A stretch of DNA of 64,000 nucleotides from Lamellibrachia columna (GCA_963662155.1 OY759269.1:6330855-6394854), one strand, 5' to 3'. Shown: positions 45,145 to 57,676, counted from the first letter of the stretch. The notes: generated from the sequence alone by a model not told the origin. Numbers and translations are program-made.

Positions 45145-46762
45145 AACATACAAGCGTAAAACTTACAGCGGTGACACGCCAGATGATGTCAGGCGGGATG
45201 CAGTGAACTAGGTTGTGGTTGATGAGAAATCTATTTACCAAGTTGCTCTGAACTTGGAGATTTCCCACCATACGTTAGCAAGATACGTCAAATTGCGTTT
45301 AGAGCGGCAGGCTATAATTGAATTGAAGACCAAATTTTCGAATCGGCAGGTGTTCAATAAAAACGAAGAAAGTGAATTTGCCTACTATTTAAAAAGATTT
45401 TCAGCAATGTTCCACAGTCTGTCCACAACCAAGAAACTAGACTATGAACTTCTGTTGCGGAACGAAAAGAATATGCCGACGTCCTGACATAAAAAAGGAG
45501 GCAGGACGTGATTGGCTCGCTGGTTTCTTGAAGAGGAATGAAACGGTTAGTCTGCGAAAGCCTGAGGCTACAAGCATTGGACATGCAATGTGCTTCTATA
45601 TATTGGTATATTCTTCGCTAATTTAGAGGCTGTCTTGGTGAAACACGAATTTGACCCAGACAAATCTACAATCTAGATAAGTCGGGTGTCAGCACCGTTC
45701 AAACTCCTGACAAGGTCATCGCGAGCACTGGCATAAAACAGGTCCGACAGATCACATCTGCTGAGCGATGCGTCATAGTCACAATGTGTGCATGCATCAA
45801 CGCAATTGGAAACACCATTCCTCCTATTTTCATTTTCCCACCTGTACACTTCCAAGAACACATGCTCAACGGTGCACCTCCTGGATCAGTAGGAGCTGCA
45901 AATAAGTCTGGGTGGATGAACAGTGAGATTTTTATATCTTATCCACGGCACTTCACCAAACACACCAACTGCTCCAATAACAACAAAGTGCTACTGATCA
46001 TGGACAACCACGGCACTCACGTCAAGTCAGAGGTGGTTGACTTAGTCAGAGGAAGTTGCATTGTAATCCTCACACTACAGCCACACTGTAGTCACAAGTT
46101 GCAGCCACTGGACCGCGCTGTATTTGGGCCTTTCAAACGATTTTACAACTCAGCATGTAACGAATGGATGCTGAACCACCCTGGCAAACAAATCATGATT
46201 TATAACATCACTACTATCGCTGGGCTTGCATATCCAAAAGGGTTCGTGCCAGCAAACATTATGTCGGGATTCCGATAAGTGGCGTATTCCCCTTCAACAA
46301 GATGTCTTTGGTGAAGATGAACTTCTTGCAGCTATGGCGACGGACCAACCTGCACCGGATGAAAGTGAACCACCGCCCCTGGGCCACATCAGCAGACAAC
46401 ACTGCCTCATGGGCCACAGCACCAGACAACACCGCCTCCTGGACCACAGCAGCAGACAACACCGCCTCCTGAACCTCGGCAGCAGACAACACCGCCTCCT
46501 GGGCCACAGCAGCAGACAACACCGCCTCCTGGACCACAGCAGCAGACAACACTGCCTCGTAGATCACGGCAGCAGAGAACACTGCCTCATGGACCACAGC
46601 AGCAGGCAACGCCGCCTCATGGACCTCGGCAGCAGACAACACCGCCTCCTGGACCACAGCAGCAGACAACACCGCCTCCTGGAAACACAGCAGCAGACAG
46701 TGCCGTATCATGTCCTGCAGCAGCTTGACATGCCATCAACGTCGACATATTCGTTGCAGTAA
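45145..46762 (+). pseudogene. pogo/Tigger-like DDE transposase, broken
   Basis: The + strand reads TYKRKTYSGDTPDDVRRDAV, then a helix-turn-helix-like EKSIYQVALNLEISHHTLAR. The catalytic region follows: NLDKSGVSTVQTPDKVIAST, LLIMDNHGTHVKSE and TLQPHCSHKLQPLDRAVFGP, matching the D...D...D/E layout of Tc1/mariner-superfamily pogo transposases. Breaks are a TAG at 45209-45211, frameshifts near 45480 and 45675, and more around 46275-46310 after NIMSGFR. The C-terminal part (46385-46700) is a 30-bp tandem repeat encoding QQTTPPPG-type units in one frame. It is non-functional. Confidence 0.88.
46385..46700. repeat. 30-bp tandem repeat in the transposase 3' region
   Basis: About ten copies of a unit containing ccacagcagcagacaacacc and gcctcctgga. 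It probably expanded from a Gln/Pro-rich coding tail; some copies have gg-to-ct changes. Confidence 0.88.
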
Positions 46763-49435
46763 TAGCTATGTGACGTCAGACCTTATCCGAAGGCAAAGCC
46801 AAGAACACAGCCTGTTAAAGTGTAAGCAAGGTGCCTCACGTACCTGAGCGTGGTACCCCGCTAATTTTCTAATGGAAAATATTTTATTTTATTCTCTTCT
46901 CGATTCTGTTTGGAAATTATATGTCAACCAATTATGCAGATTATGGTGGAGCTTAGCATGCAATTTTTCAATTTATTATATCGCATACATTTTTGGTACA
47001 GGAGGAATTTGAGAAAAGTAAGTATAATGTGCCCCGTCTCCCCTTTGCTCACGCAGAAATGAAGAAAAAAACGGGGATACCTAACTTGATAAAGAAAAAG
47101 ACAACACCGATGATCTAACAAAGGTTGGCTTGGAAAAAGCGTCGTTGCTGACTCGAGACGGTAGGTGCACGGTTTTGTATCGAAAGGGAAATGTGGTTGA
47201 TACCAACTAAATATTCGACTGCCACATTATTCAGCTTGACGTCCCAAATGATGGTGATGTGGAGCCTGATTGTTATGAAGGAAACACATTTGGCTCGGTT
47301 TCATTATTGACAGTTGCAGACCCATGTTTGCTGTTGTGACTAATTATGTACAGCAGGAACATCGTCATGTCTTCGGGATGGTCTACAACTGAGCCTCCTT
47401 TTCTGTCTCTGGTATTTCAAGAGGTACCTCTTTGACAGCCTAGACAATGTTGGTTAGTGCAACAAGGTAATGAACATAACAAGTTACACGCTTCCTCTCA
47501 CTGCTCTCATTTTTTCTCCAGTGGGATAGTACTTTTGTATGTTAGTACGCTGAATCAAACCCCTAAGAATGTAGAATATTATGTTACATAACATAGTAGC
47601 TGTCACACCATCATGGGACCACTACCTGAATAAATGAATTCACATGGACAGTACATGTTATCGCATTTTTAATTGCACATGTCCAAAATTGCTTCTTTCA
47701 AAAATATATACCTTGTACAGATATACATTGGGCTTTTAGAATCATCCTTACAAATATCTGTCTTAAGTTTTCATTTTGTTGTGTTTCACGTATTGTGTTC
47801 ATAAACTGTTGAATAATAACAGCAGATTATTTGGTAACAACTTTTTGTTTGTTTCACACATTATAATGGGAGTTTTTAGTTTTACAAAATCAGATAGTTT
47901 TAATGTATGCAATTCACATTATAATCCATTTGTATAATGGCAATAGTATACATTACTGACAATCCTTGCTAACTGCTTTTGTAGCAATGAAAATTATTAT
48001 AGTCCTTGCTTCTTTGCTTCCACATCTGACCTAGTTCAGTTTCAATATTACAAACACCCCTGGTCCGCGAGGATGGGCGGTCCTAGTAGCGCAACGATCA
48101 ATTCGAATTGCTTGACCCTTAACAGCGTGGGAAGGTGGACACGTTGCCATGGTCATTATGTGGAGTGTATCCATACTATTATGTAGTCAAAACTGGCAGT
48201 TGGGTCTTCATTGTGCGTTTTGAATTCCAAGTGTGAAGTTGTATTTTACGTTCCCATGGGCCACGGCAGTTTCAAGTGTTCAAAGTTGATTCGGACCTTC
48301 GAACGTTAGTATTTCTTTGTAATCTCTGTATAAACTGCGCCACATGTTTGTCCAATGTATGCATGCATATCAAATATTATGTCCTTTCGCGAATGGTTGT
48401 ACTCCATGCATTTGTTAGTGCTAGCAGAAAACTTATGGAACGAGACAGCGTAATTTTTACATACCCCATGGGAAAGTAGGGACATAACGGGATAGTTAAA
48501 GATATTCAGCCAATTGAATAATCTATGAATTTAATTTATATTGAAAGGCAACGTGTAATGATGTATATAATAGGATGAGCAGATGATACGGTCATAAGAT
48601 GGCGATATGAAATCTACCTAATATTTTTTCAATATTCAGCAGATAATTGTTCTGGTTATATCAAGAAACTGGTTACCTGTCTTGTTATGACAAGAAACTA
48701 GTTATGCCACAAAACATGTTTTGCGATTTGCACCATGTCCTTTCTACGCTTCAGTAGAGATCGTTTCCACTCCAGTTGCGTCATCAATTATTTGAGTGCA
48801 ACAAAAAGTATTTGACCCAAGTCCGTGTATTAGAATGTAATATTCAGGTCACGTTCTACCTCTAAACACGCAGGCACGGACGCGTGCACGAACGAATGCA
48901 CGCGCGCACACGCACGCACGCACGTCTAACTGTTGACGTATTCGTGTTCATTGGCCCTGAGAGACTGCATGTGTTCGCACGTGGATACCATCAACGCAGC
49001 CTACCACGTTAGGAAACCATGCAAGTGATTGGGATTTCCTTTAATTTATAAGTGTCTCTCGAAACATATTTGACGTATCAATACGCGGAAAAAGTCATGT
49101 TGAGTTGCCGAACACAGTTATGTAAACTACGGTAAATCCACGTTTCAATTGGTCGATATACCAGGGAATGATGAACTCAGCCGCCCTTTGTTTGGCAGAT
49201 TTGTCCGAGCGAGTGAAGCACGAAAGCTTGAACAACGAGGAGTCCACACACGTGTGCTGATAGCCACCATACTGCCAGTTTCCCGCCCAGTCACCGCCAG
49301 CCTTAGCAGCTATTCCAGCATGACAGTTATACTGAAATATCAAATTGGATGATTCAGCTATTATATAGTTCTACGAAATTACCTGTGTGCTATTGACAGT
49401 TTAGTAAAGGTATAAACCACCAACAATTTCATAAA
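46763..49435. other. intergenic stretch
   Basis: No recognisable gene. A degenerate cacg-rich tract lies at 48870-48925. Confidence 0.45.
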
Positions 49436-49835
49436 AGGGATCATCTACAAATTACGTACGCCAAAAATTGTCCGCCCCCTCCCCCTGTATGCGCACCGTA
49501 CGCGTGACGTCTGACCACACAGGAAGTGTAATGCTAGCGATGAACTAACTAAACCAGTCAACAATGCCATCCCAGAAGCCCTGATACTGAACTTCCGCAT
49601 AATGTTATAATTACCTTGATACAATTTTTATCAATGGTTTGACAACCCGGGATGAAGTTACCAGAAGCCTACCTACTGCAGTACCAAGCTGGCAAGCCGA
49701 CAGCTCAAGCGGACAACTAGGCCAATTGCGTACGGTACGCATGCAGTAGGCTATAGACCCCCCGTGTATGCACTGCCTATGCAACCACTGCTACCAACTC
49801 CTCCTTCCTTGCTTACGTAATTTGTAGACAGCCCC
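49436..49835. mobile_element. terminal-inverted-repeat element, about 400 bp
   Basis: The left end gggatcatctacaaattacg followed by tacg pairs with the reversed right end ggggctgtctacaaattacg followed by taag. No ORF between. The shared tctacaaattacgta terminus suggests a non-autonomous DNA transposon. I could not assign a superfamily or a confident target-site duplication. Confidence 0.72.
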
Positions 49836-50700
49836 GAAAAGAATAGCTGAGGCACCCCTTCCCCCATTAGTGGGAAATCAAGGTTAGAGTAGCGTGATTC
49901 ACATGACACGCTTCTCAAGCAAATTTAAGTCAACCTAGATCTAAGAGCTGTGTATTGTCAACAATACGAGTTATCTTCAAGAATTAGTTTGTAATACTCA
50001 GATATCCTACTTTTCAAACATAATTGATTATACACACCTACTGAGATTTTATATTTTTAGTTGTATGAATAGCGTCGGGTGATCTTCATTCGCGTTTTAC
50101 CCTTGTGTTACAGGCAGTTAGTGTCACAAGACAAAAAAATATATGTTATTACATAGATGATCTATTACTGTATAGAAATACAGGATGATTAAATAGCATC
50201 AGATGATCTATATGTATGCCCTTATTTATATTGATCTATATGTATGCCCTTATTTATATTGATGTTAAATTTTATTTTTCATTCTGGTATTTGACGAGAA
50301 GTATACCAGATAAGTATGGTTAACACAGAAGAACTGTCATGTTGAGACATTGAGTGAATGCATTGTTAACACAGAAGCACTGTCGTGTGGAGACAATGAG
50401 TGAATACATTGTTAATACGCACTCCCGGATTTGTCATCTGTTCTTGGTGCAAAGACCTAGTTAAATGTATCCTCTGGTAAGAGAAGTAAAATGTTAGTGG
50501 TAGCTCATTTCAATATACCATTTTATTTATGCTCACATAGTGATTCACGTGTAAACAAAGTAGGGAGCTATGGTTGTCTCGCTTAGAACGGATATTATGC
50601 GTTATCATTACCGTACAATAAATGAGTTGTATCCTACATAATTTGTCTTGATTTATAGTATGCACCAATCGACCTCTACGGAAATGTGTTTTCTCGTGTT
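49836..50700. other. intergenic stretch
   Basis: Contains a 56-bp direct repeat, two copies, at about 50315-50425 (gttaacacagaagcactgtc, then gtggagacaatgagtgaat). Otherwise nothing recognised. Confidence 0.5.
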
Positions 50701-50719
50701 CTGAACCTGTTAACATAAG

Positions 50720-51130
50720 TTTATGTACACGTGTTTTCACGGGGAAATGTGTCCACAGAATTTCGTGAATTCGAGTTCGGTAAAACATGAATTGAACCAG
50801 TTGAAACACGTGATTCCACATGTTCTGAACCAGAGTTAATAATGTCTGTACACCCAATTTGTCCACAGAATATCGTGAATTCACAAATGGTACCACGTGA
50901 ATTGAACCCATTGAGACATGTGATTTCACGTGTTCTGAACCACTGTACACACTTGTGTGTACACCCAATTTGTCCACACAAACCCGTGAATTCACGTACG
51001 GTAACACGTGAATTAAACTAATTGAAACACTTGATTTCACGTGTTCTGAACCAGTTAATACACGTGTCTGTACACCCAATATGTCCACACAATCCCGTGA
51101 ATTCACGTACGGAAACATGTGAATTCACCT
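50720..51130. repeat. about 112-bp tandem repeat, four copies
   Basis: Each copy contains gtctgtacacccaatttgtc, a cgtgaattcacgtacggtaa palindrome-rich part, and gtgattccacgtgttctgaa. The 202-residue - strand ORF here (50510-51118) repeats a GSEHVKS...IHVLPYVNSR pattern and reflects the array. Confidence 0.82.
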
Positions 51131-51282
51131 TGAGAACACATTAAATCACGTATCAATATTACCTGGGACATTTAATTAACGGCATGCTTGGATGCTGCAA
51201 TTACTCGACGAAAACTATTCCTACATTTAAGATATAAGCCATGTAGTCTTTTTTGGTGGTAGGCAACGAATCACGACTAGCA

Positions 51283-51355
51283 TTCATTACCACAGTTCAC
51301 TCAGATATAAAGCTAGAGACAGTGGTGGAAATGTGGACGAATAATCTTCGCAAAA
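51283..51355. repeat. SINE tail fragment
   Basis: Shares attaccacagttcactcag, then ctagagacagtggtggaaat and gtggacgaataatcttcg, with the 3' part of the SINE-like unit at 61268-61488. Confidence 0.7.
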
Positions 51356-51894
51356 TAATTGCAGCGTGGCTGAATGCTTCCCGGAGAAGTTGAGATGGTG
51401 TTGTAATGAACAGGTGTACCAGGGGGTGAACTGGTAAGCACGTTGAACAATCCCAACGACTGGATAGCGTGCTGTATAACAACGTACCTTTACTTGAGGT
51501 CTTCTTACAGGTGCTGCTGTAGCCAGAAACAATTATGATGGACCGAGAGTAAACAATATCACTAAAGGTCACGTCAATAGGATCGCTGTTGCCTATCCCC
51601 ACTTTGTGTGTTTGCACAGGTAGGTGTCATAATGTCGAATTTCTGCGAATTGCTATTATATGAACTATTTTACTGGATATGGTGAGGTAAATGTTAAAGT
51701 GTATATAGAGGGATTACATCAACAAGTTATGCAATAATAGTATCCAAGTGTGGTATGGGAGCCCACATTGGAAGTTTATTGTTAGGCGTGGGGCATGAAC
51801 AGGTTATGCAATAATTGTACCCATGATGTTTTCGCTTTTGGCATGGTACATTATATTAAAAGGGGTATCAACGTAATGGGACCGTCCACGACAC

Positions 51895-52165
51895 GGTCGT
51901 TGTCTCCATGTCATGTTGACGGCCGACCTATAGAGCGTTCAGCCGACTGTTCAATTGCCTTCCCCGCGCGCGCGACACCAATGCGTCCGCACGAGCCTCC
52001 TCACGACACGTTATCCGTCTCCACCACATATTGACGGCTGGCGTACTGTATGTCCAGCCGACCGTTCAACTGTCTTCCCCGTGTGCGACATCAGAGCGTC
52101 CGCGTCAGCCGTCGTCACGAAACATCCCGTCTCCACGATTTATTGACATCTGGCCTACTATCGAC
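51895..52165. repeat. about 113-bp tandem repeat, about 2.4 copies
   Basis: Repeated segments with order ccgtctccaccacatattga, a cagccgaccgttcaactgtc-type part, cttccccg, and gcgtccgc. Second and third copies are diverged. No gene recognised. Confidence 0.7.
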
Positions 52166-52794
52166 CAGCAGACAACAACCTCGACATCACTGCGGTCGAA
52201 CGTATTCAGCTGGCGGCGAGATCATGCGACCGGCGGCCACATCTGTTATCGTTCTATTCAACCCAGCAGAATGACGCGAAGGGTATTGTTGACTTTGTGC
52301 GTCATAAGGCACGCTTCTGTGACTATTTTTGTTTTGTTTTCTGAACATTATATTATAAGTGTGAAATACGCCTTTCTGCTTGTGACGAATTTATTTGTGG
52401 AAATTTCTTACACTCATATGTTGAGTTTAATGTAAGTACGGCCCACCCCTGGTTTTGCGTGGACCACCACCGAAGTCCGTGACACATAACTAGACATAAC
52501 CGCCTTGCAAGCAAACCAGTCGTGGTCCTCATTGGATTCATGACTGGAACAGATATTACAAAAACTGTACTGATGAATGGTGGGGAGGGGGGAGAATGTC
52601 ATATTAGATTCAAAAACTCACTTTTACAGGTGTTCTAATAAATCAGTATTGGTGCTGAATGGTAATGGCTTTTGATTTGGTAACCTGCTTGAATTTATTT
52701 TGTGATGTTATTATTTATTCTTTCCCTGTGCATCCTTCTTGTCAAGGGATATATTTATTTTGATAAGCATGCTGTACTCAAGAAGAGTACGTCA
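52166..52794. other. intergenic stretch
   Basis: Short ORFs only, none recognisable. Confidence 0.45.
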
Positions 52795-53045
52795 TTTATA
52801 TATGAGTACAACCATCTGGTAAAATGGGTATCGCTCAAACAGAGATAAATATAATTGGTTGATTCTGTAATTTTCCTCTTCAGAATACCAAAGTGTAAGT
52901 GTGATCTGTGTCACTGAAGCAGTTCTATGTGACTTGTGTGTTTGTGTGACACAGGATGAAGGACTCTGCACGCTGGAATCTCTGTAACAGGATAGTGACC
53001 GCCGCCTTCCACTCCACCATCCAGTTGTGGAGCGTCATGATCAGT
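52795..53045 (+). pseudogene. decayed tandem copy of KCTD3-like exon
   Basis: Duplicates the region 53046-53390: the same polypyrimidine tract, a gtgtgacacag acceptor, then gatgaaggactctgcacgct. After atctctgtaacaggatagtg it jumps to gaccgccgccttccactcca, missing about 90 bp of the exon, and the frame is broken. Confidence 0.8.
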
Positions 53046-53888
53046 CATTTATAGATAAGTACAATAATCTGGTAAAATGGATATCGCTCAAACGGAGATA
53101 TATATAATTGGTTGATTCTGTATTTTTTTCTCAGCAGAATACCAAAGTGTGTGTTTGTGATCTGTGTCATTGAAGCAGTTCTATTTAACTTGTGTGTTTG
53201 TGTGATACAGGATGAAGAACTCTGCACACTGGCATATCTTGTGGTGTCTGACGGAGGTGATAGATCAGGTGGTCCTCAATGCCAAGGTGCTCAACGCTGT
53301 CCAGGAGAACTGTAACATGATGGTGGCCGCCGCCTTCCACTCCATCATCCAGTTGTGGAACGTCATGATCAGCAATGATGGCGGCCTCGTCACGCGTGAG
53401 ATAGGTCAGTCAGTGAGATAGGTCTGTCAGGAGAAAAGGGCTTTGAGGAGAATCCTGTCACTGTCATGGGCACCAGGTGTCTAAATGCTGCACCATAGTC
53501 ACACAACACCATGTTTGTAGAGGGATGCTAAAAGTTGGCAAACTTTGTATTGAAATGTTGTTTCTCATAAGCATTTTATACACTATTTATGAAAATGTTG
53601 ACCACATCATTGAATTTATTAAATATAACTATTTACCAAGCTAATGGTGCTCTTCCTTCTTGTTTACCGCTTTATAGGGGTGAGGGTCAGGTGAAACATT
53701 CATCCTTCTTTTGTCCAACCTCTTTGTTCTTTTTATTCGACGAACCAAGTTGTTCTCACAAACTTGCAGCTACAATTGTTGATGTTATGCCAACGCCATT
53801 GTCTCCAGACCATAGAGACATGCCGGTGCAACACGCTCACTCAGGATTTTGCCTGTCAGCATTTTCAAAACGTTTCTCTCCAACATGA

Positions 53889-54900
53889 CTCCCTCTACGT
53901 TTCTCCAAGCATTCGCTCCCGCTTGTATACAACGTCTTTATTCTACCTATGAATACCCATCCTCCGTAACCTTTCATCTAAGGTACACAAAGCCATCCAC
54001 TTGCTTGATCTCCTTACCTTCCAAACTGATGGTCAGCTCCTCTCTCTGGTGTCCAACCCACGTCCGTGCTTCTTGAACGCCCCCTTCCATTCCTCCAACA
54101 CTTCCTGTAGTTCTTGTTTGTTCTTCGCTATTTTGGCCAAATCGTCTGCATACACCATCTTCCTGAGAAGGTCCACAAATTCCATTACCAATCTCCCATG
54201 CATCTCCAACCATTTCTCTACCAGCTGTATTAATGCAAACCAGGGTTGAAAAAAATCATGATTTAAAAAAACAAATCGAATTTATTTGATTTAAATCGGA
54301 TTTTTTTAATTTATTTTTTTTTTTTTTTTTTTTTTTAAATCTGGCATACACAATGTCATAAAATATTTTACAATCAGGCTATCTGGTGTCAATACAGCTA
54401 CACAAGTGTGCGCACTTTGTGCTTTTGTATTAAAAAACACACAAAACTTTGTTGATCTTGATGATTGTAAACAATTATTTGTGTTAAATTCATATAAATC
54501 AGCGATTAAAACCGGAAGTCAAAAAAAAAAAAAAAATCATAAATAAATTTATTTTTTTATTTTTTAGGAGCGATTTAAATCATGATTTAAATCATGATTT
54601 AAATCAATGATTTAAATCAAATGATTTAAATCAAACAAACCTGATACAAACATCCCATCAGTCGTTCCTTTTCCCTTTCTAAATCCCTGTTGTTCTTCCC
54701 CGAATTCTTGCTCTACTCTCTTTCTGATCCTCCCATTCAGGGTCCTCTTTAGCAGCTTCATGATGTGACTTAGAAATGCGATGCCTCTGTATTTCCCAGG
54801 TCTTGCGCATCTCCCTTCTTCTACAATATTGGGACGATTAGCCCTGTTCGCTACTCGTCTGGTACGTTACCTTTCCTCATACATGTATTCACTACATACA
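53889..54900 (-). pseudogene. LINE reverse transcriptase relic, copy 1
   Basis: The - strand contains QKGFR/GEEQQGF-type RT motif sequence, a MVYADD-like catalytic motif (here broken), WVGHQREELTISLEGKEIKQ and VDGFVYL. It is interrupted by the MITE at 54241-54643 and several frameshifts. It is homologous to 61494-62060. Confidence 0.78.
54241..54643. mobile_element. hAT-like MITE element B
   Basis: 403 bp. The left end is cagggttgaaaaaaatcatg and the reversed right end caggtttgtttgatttaaat. Target duplication is atgcaaac (54233-54240) and atacaaac (54644-54651). The paralogous site at 61829-61836 has a single atgcaaac and no insert. Its interior matches element A (34557-35373) in opposite orientation. 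Confidence 0.92.
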
Positions 54901-56815
54901 GACCAACATACACTTCTTTATAGGTTAGATAGAGTACACAGAATATGTAGTTTTCAATGTCTGCATACACATACTGAAAACTAAAGCTGATTGAATGTTA
55001 TTGATTCTGCATCCTACCTACACAAATGCAGAAGTTCCCGCTGAGTATGAAGGGCAGAGACCATAGTGGGAACAGTATCACACCCCTCAGTGTCTATATC
55101 ACCCCCAAAACAATCTCCCTGCTTGCTACATTTGACTAGAATATTTAAACTAAAAGTTATAAATACTGACTAAATCATAGAAACTGCACTTAAGACGTCT
55201 CATTTAGATGTGTTGATTATATTTGTTACGCTAATGTGCAAGTTGCTCCTGTGAAGCAGGGCAGTTTAGGCATTGTACATTTCTTGACTGTTTTCAGCCC
55301 TGAGTTGGAAATGGATTGAGATAGCCTACTGGACAATTTCGGGAGCTGTGCAGCACCAAGAGTCAGTAGGACAGGGCCCACAGCTCTTCCAGACATTCAC
55401 CGTACACACCAGTCAAATCACCAAAGTGATGTTGTCAGCGAAGCATCTCGTCTCTGGTAGGTCCAATTCCCAGGTATATTTCTGGGAAAATATTAAAATA
55501 TACCTGGAAAAGCTTTGTTTCATGATGGTGACCATGTCACGTTTATGGCATGATTTTCAGTGGGCCATCAATCACATATACTACTATATGACATCCACAG
55601 TTATATAAAATATACAAGTAAAAGCTTGGTTTTCTTTTCAAGTAATCCAAATTGAAGCATTGATTATGACCATATCAGCTTTCTTTTGATACGACGCGGC
55701 TTATCAGTAACAGGTGCTTGAATAAAGGAAAGTTAATCACTGTAGCTCACTGCTGTGTTTGCAGTGTGCTCTGAGTATAACCATGTACATACGTGGAACG
55801 TGACCTGATTCCTTGCCATGACCAGCACACAGCCCGGCTCAGTTGCCTTGGCATCATTCAAGGTTATCTCCATAGAGAAGGTGGAACCACACCTTCAGTA
55901 TATCCACAGTAACAACTTTGGTAAGTCACATTGACAGGATCTAGAATTACAATAATTAGATATTCCAGTAAATTAGAATATATTCGGTTACGTAATAAAA
56001 AAAAAATGTTGCCTTTACCTTCCACTGTGCTGCGCTACGAAGTGATGTCCATGTCGAAATGTGGATAACTATAGTTGTTGTTCCTGCTGTTTTATTGGAA
56101 AACTAGGAATCCCTTTTTCTGAGACAGGACCCGCCCGTTATGTGAAGACGAATGCTTTTATCTAGGAAAAGAAATCAAATTCACATTCAAGGAGCCACCT
56201 TAAAATGTTTATTTAATCAAGTTACTTGGCCAGCAAATTGTATTGTTTACTGATGTGATAATAACTTACTATCAACTAACCGTAATTCAATTATAGGCTT
56301 TCATATGCAAACACAGCCGCAATCAACCTCGAAAAGTGGACAATTTGCAGACATTCTGTGTGTAATGCAGTAGCAGAATAATATCCAGGATATACTTATG
56401 AAGAGATACTGTCTCATAAACAGTATTTCTGGAATATTGTCCGTGGAGTTAATGATGAGATATTGTCCAGATAATATTGGTAAGGATACAATCTGGAGGG
56501 TCAGCGAACATACCATGACTCGTGCAACTCTTTTGCGCACCGCCGCATTCGGGGAATTGTTTTTGGAATTACATGCATCCTGCTTATATTGAGTACGATA
56601 ACTTATTAGTCTTTTCTCAATTGTATCACCTGTAAACAAAGGAAAGAGCATTTGTTGTAATTTTACAATGACACTAAACATTCAAACACTACCACACCCA
56701 GTCACTGTGCAAATATGCGCATGGAACAATTTTATAATATTTCATCAATTTATGAATGGGAAGGTATATTTTATTTGCAAACTCCATTTTTACTTGACAA
56801 CTATTATAGCCTGTG

Positions 56816-57676
56816 TACTATAATAAAATTTGCATATGTGTTTGTATGTATTATTATTCAGGCAAAGTTTTGACCACATTTATATGGACGAACCAATGTG
56901 GTACATAACTCCGTATGTTATGCATGGTTGGGCAACCTAAACTGACTTTACCATGAACTGTCAGGGCGATCAGGGCGAAATGCCCCAGGTTTATGGGTGG
57001 CTGTCTTGCCCCAGAGTGCACCAATATGGCTTTTTGGGGTATGCTTCCTACTGCAAATGTTCATCCTCCCATGGTCGTCGGCGTACTGCTTCGAATGTTC
57101 ATCCTATCATTCCACCATGATTCAACATATGTGTTGCTCATTTACATGTTGGTATTGTTCTTACGTAATATAGCTATCTGTTTTTCTTACATCTATGCGT
57201 AACAAGATATTTGTAAATTTTGTTTTTTAACATATTCACATGGCCTGCATTAACAGAAACTGTAGATAATCTGTCCCATTCATTTATTGGCCTTAGGGAG
57301 ATTGAAATGACAACTTCTGTGTATATCACTCCAGACACAAGGGGAAAATTAATGAATTTGGTTTTGCTATAATTGATGAAATCATGCCAAAGACATATCA
57401 CGTTCCATCTATTCGTATTTTAGCGCCTTTGTTTTTAAAGACCTCTGTCCAGATATACAGATTATTGGAGGTTTCATGTAAAGTCTCTCAATCCCGCTGA
57501 GCCTCAACAATTGTATGATAATTAGACTGAATTAATATTACACAATTAATTGTTTCAGTACTATGAGGGAAAGTGAATTTTGGCAAAAGTGTACCCTGTA
57601 CGTGAAAACGCCCACATACAAATGTATTTATTATTACGTTAACTTTAAATAATGCCAAAATTATAACTTATGTTTG
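56816..57676. other. duplicated non-coding block, copy 1
   Basis: Closely similar to 63040-64000. It contains ORFs on both strands (for example 56993-57202) without recognised domains. Copy 2 carries about 95 extra bases between gctatctg and tttttcttacat. Confidence 0.6.

Larger units (their letters stand above)
53211..55920 (+). pseudogene. KCTD3/SHKBP1-like WD-repeat gene remnant
   Basis: KCTD3/SHKBP1 proteins have a BTB domain followed by WD-like repeats. Three exons match the WD part, all GT-AG. 53211-53404 encodes HWHILWCLTEVIDQVVLNAK and MVAAAFHSIIQLWNV...REIG. 55298-55456 encodes [20 protein letters not shown], then [20 protein letters not shown] and LSAKHLVS. 55765-55920 encodes CSEYNHVHTWNVT, a stop, then STQPGSVALASFK. 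The stop is TGA at 55806-55808, where relatives have Arg. About 100 residues expected between the first two exons, and the BTB exons, were not found. A four-residue gap follows SGAV. Retained introns argue against retroposition. It is most likely a decayed gene or partial duplicate; a functional paralog elsewhere is likely. Confidence 0.8.
53889..57676. repeat. segmental duplication, copy 1
   Basis: Collinear with 61494-64000. It contains the RT relic, KCTD3-like exons 55298-55456 and 55765-55920, and the 56.8-57.7 kb block. Relative to copy 2 it has the MITE (54241-54643), about 75 bp near 54985-55060 and about 1.15 kb (55660-56815). Confidence 0.9.

Noticed and set aside
50510..51118. 202-residue - strand ORF
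   Set aside because: Its periodic sequence mirrors the 112-bp tandem array; no independent coding evidence.
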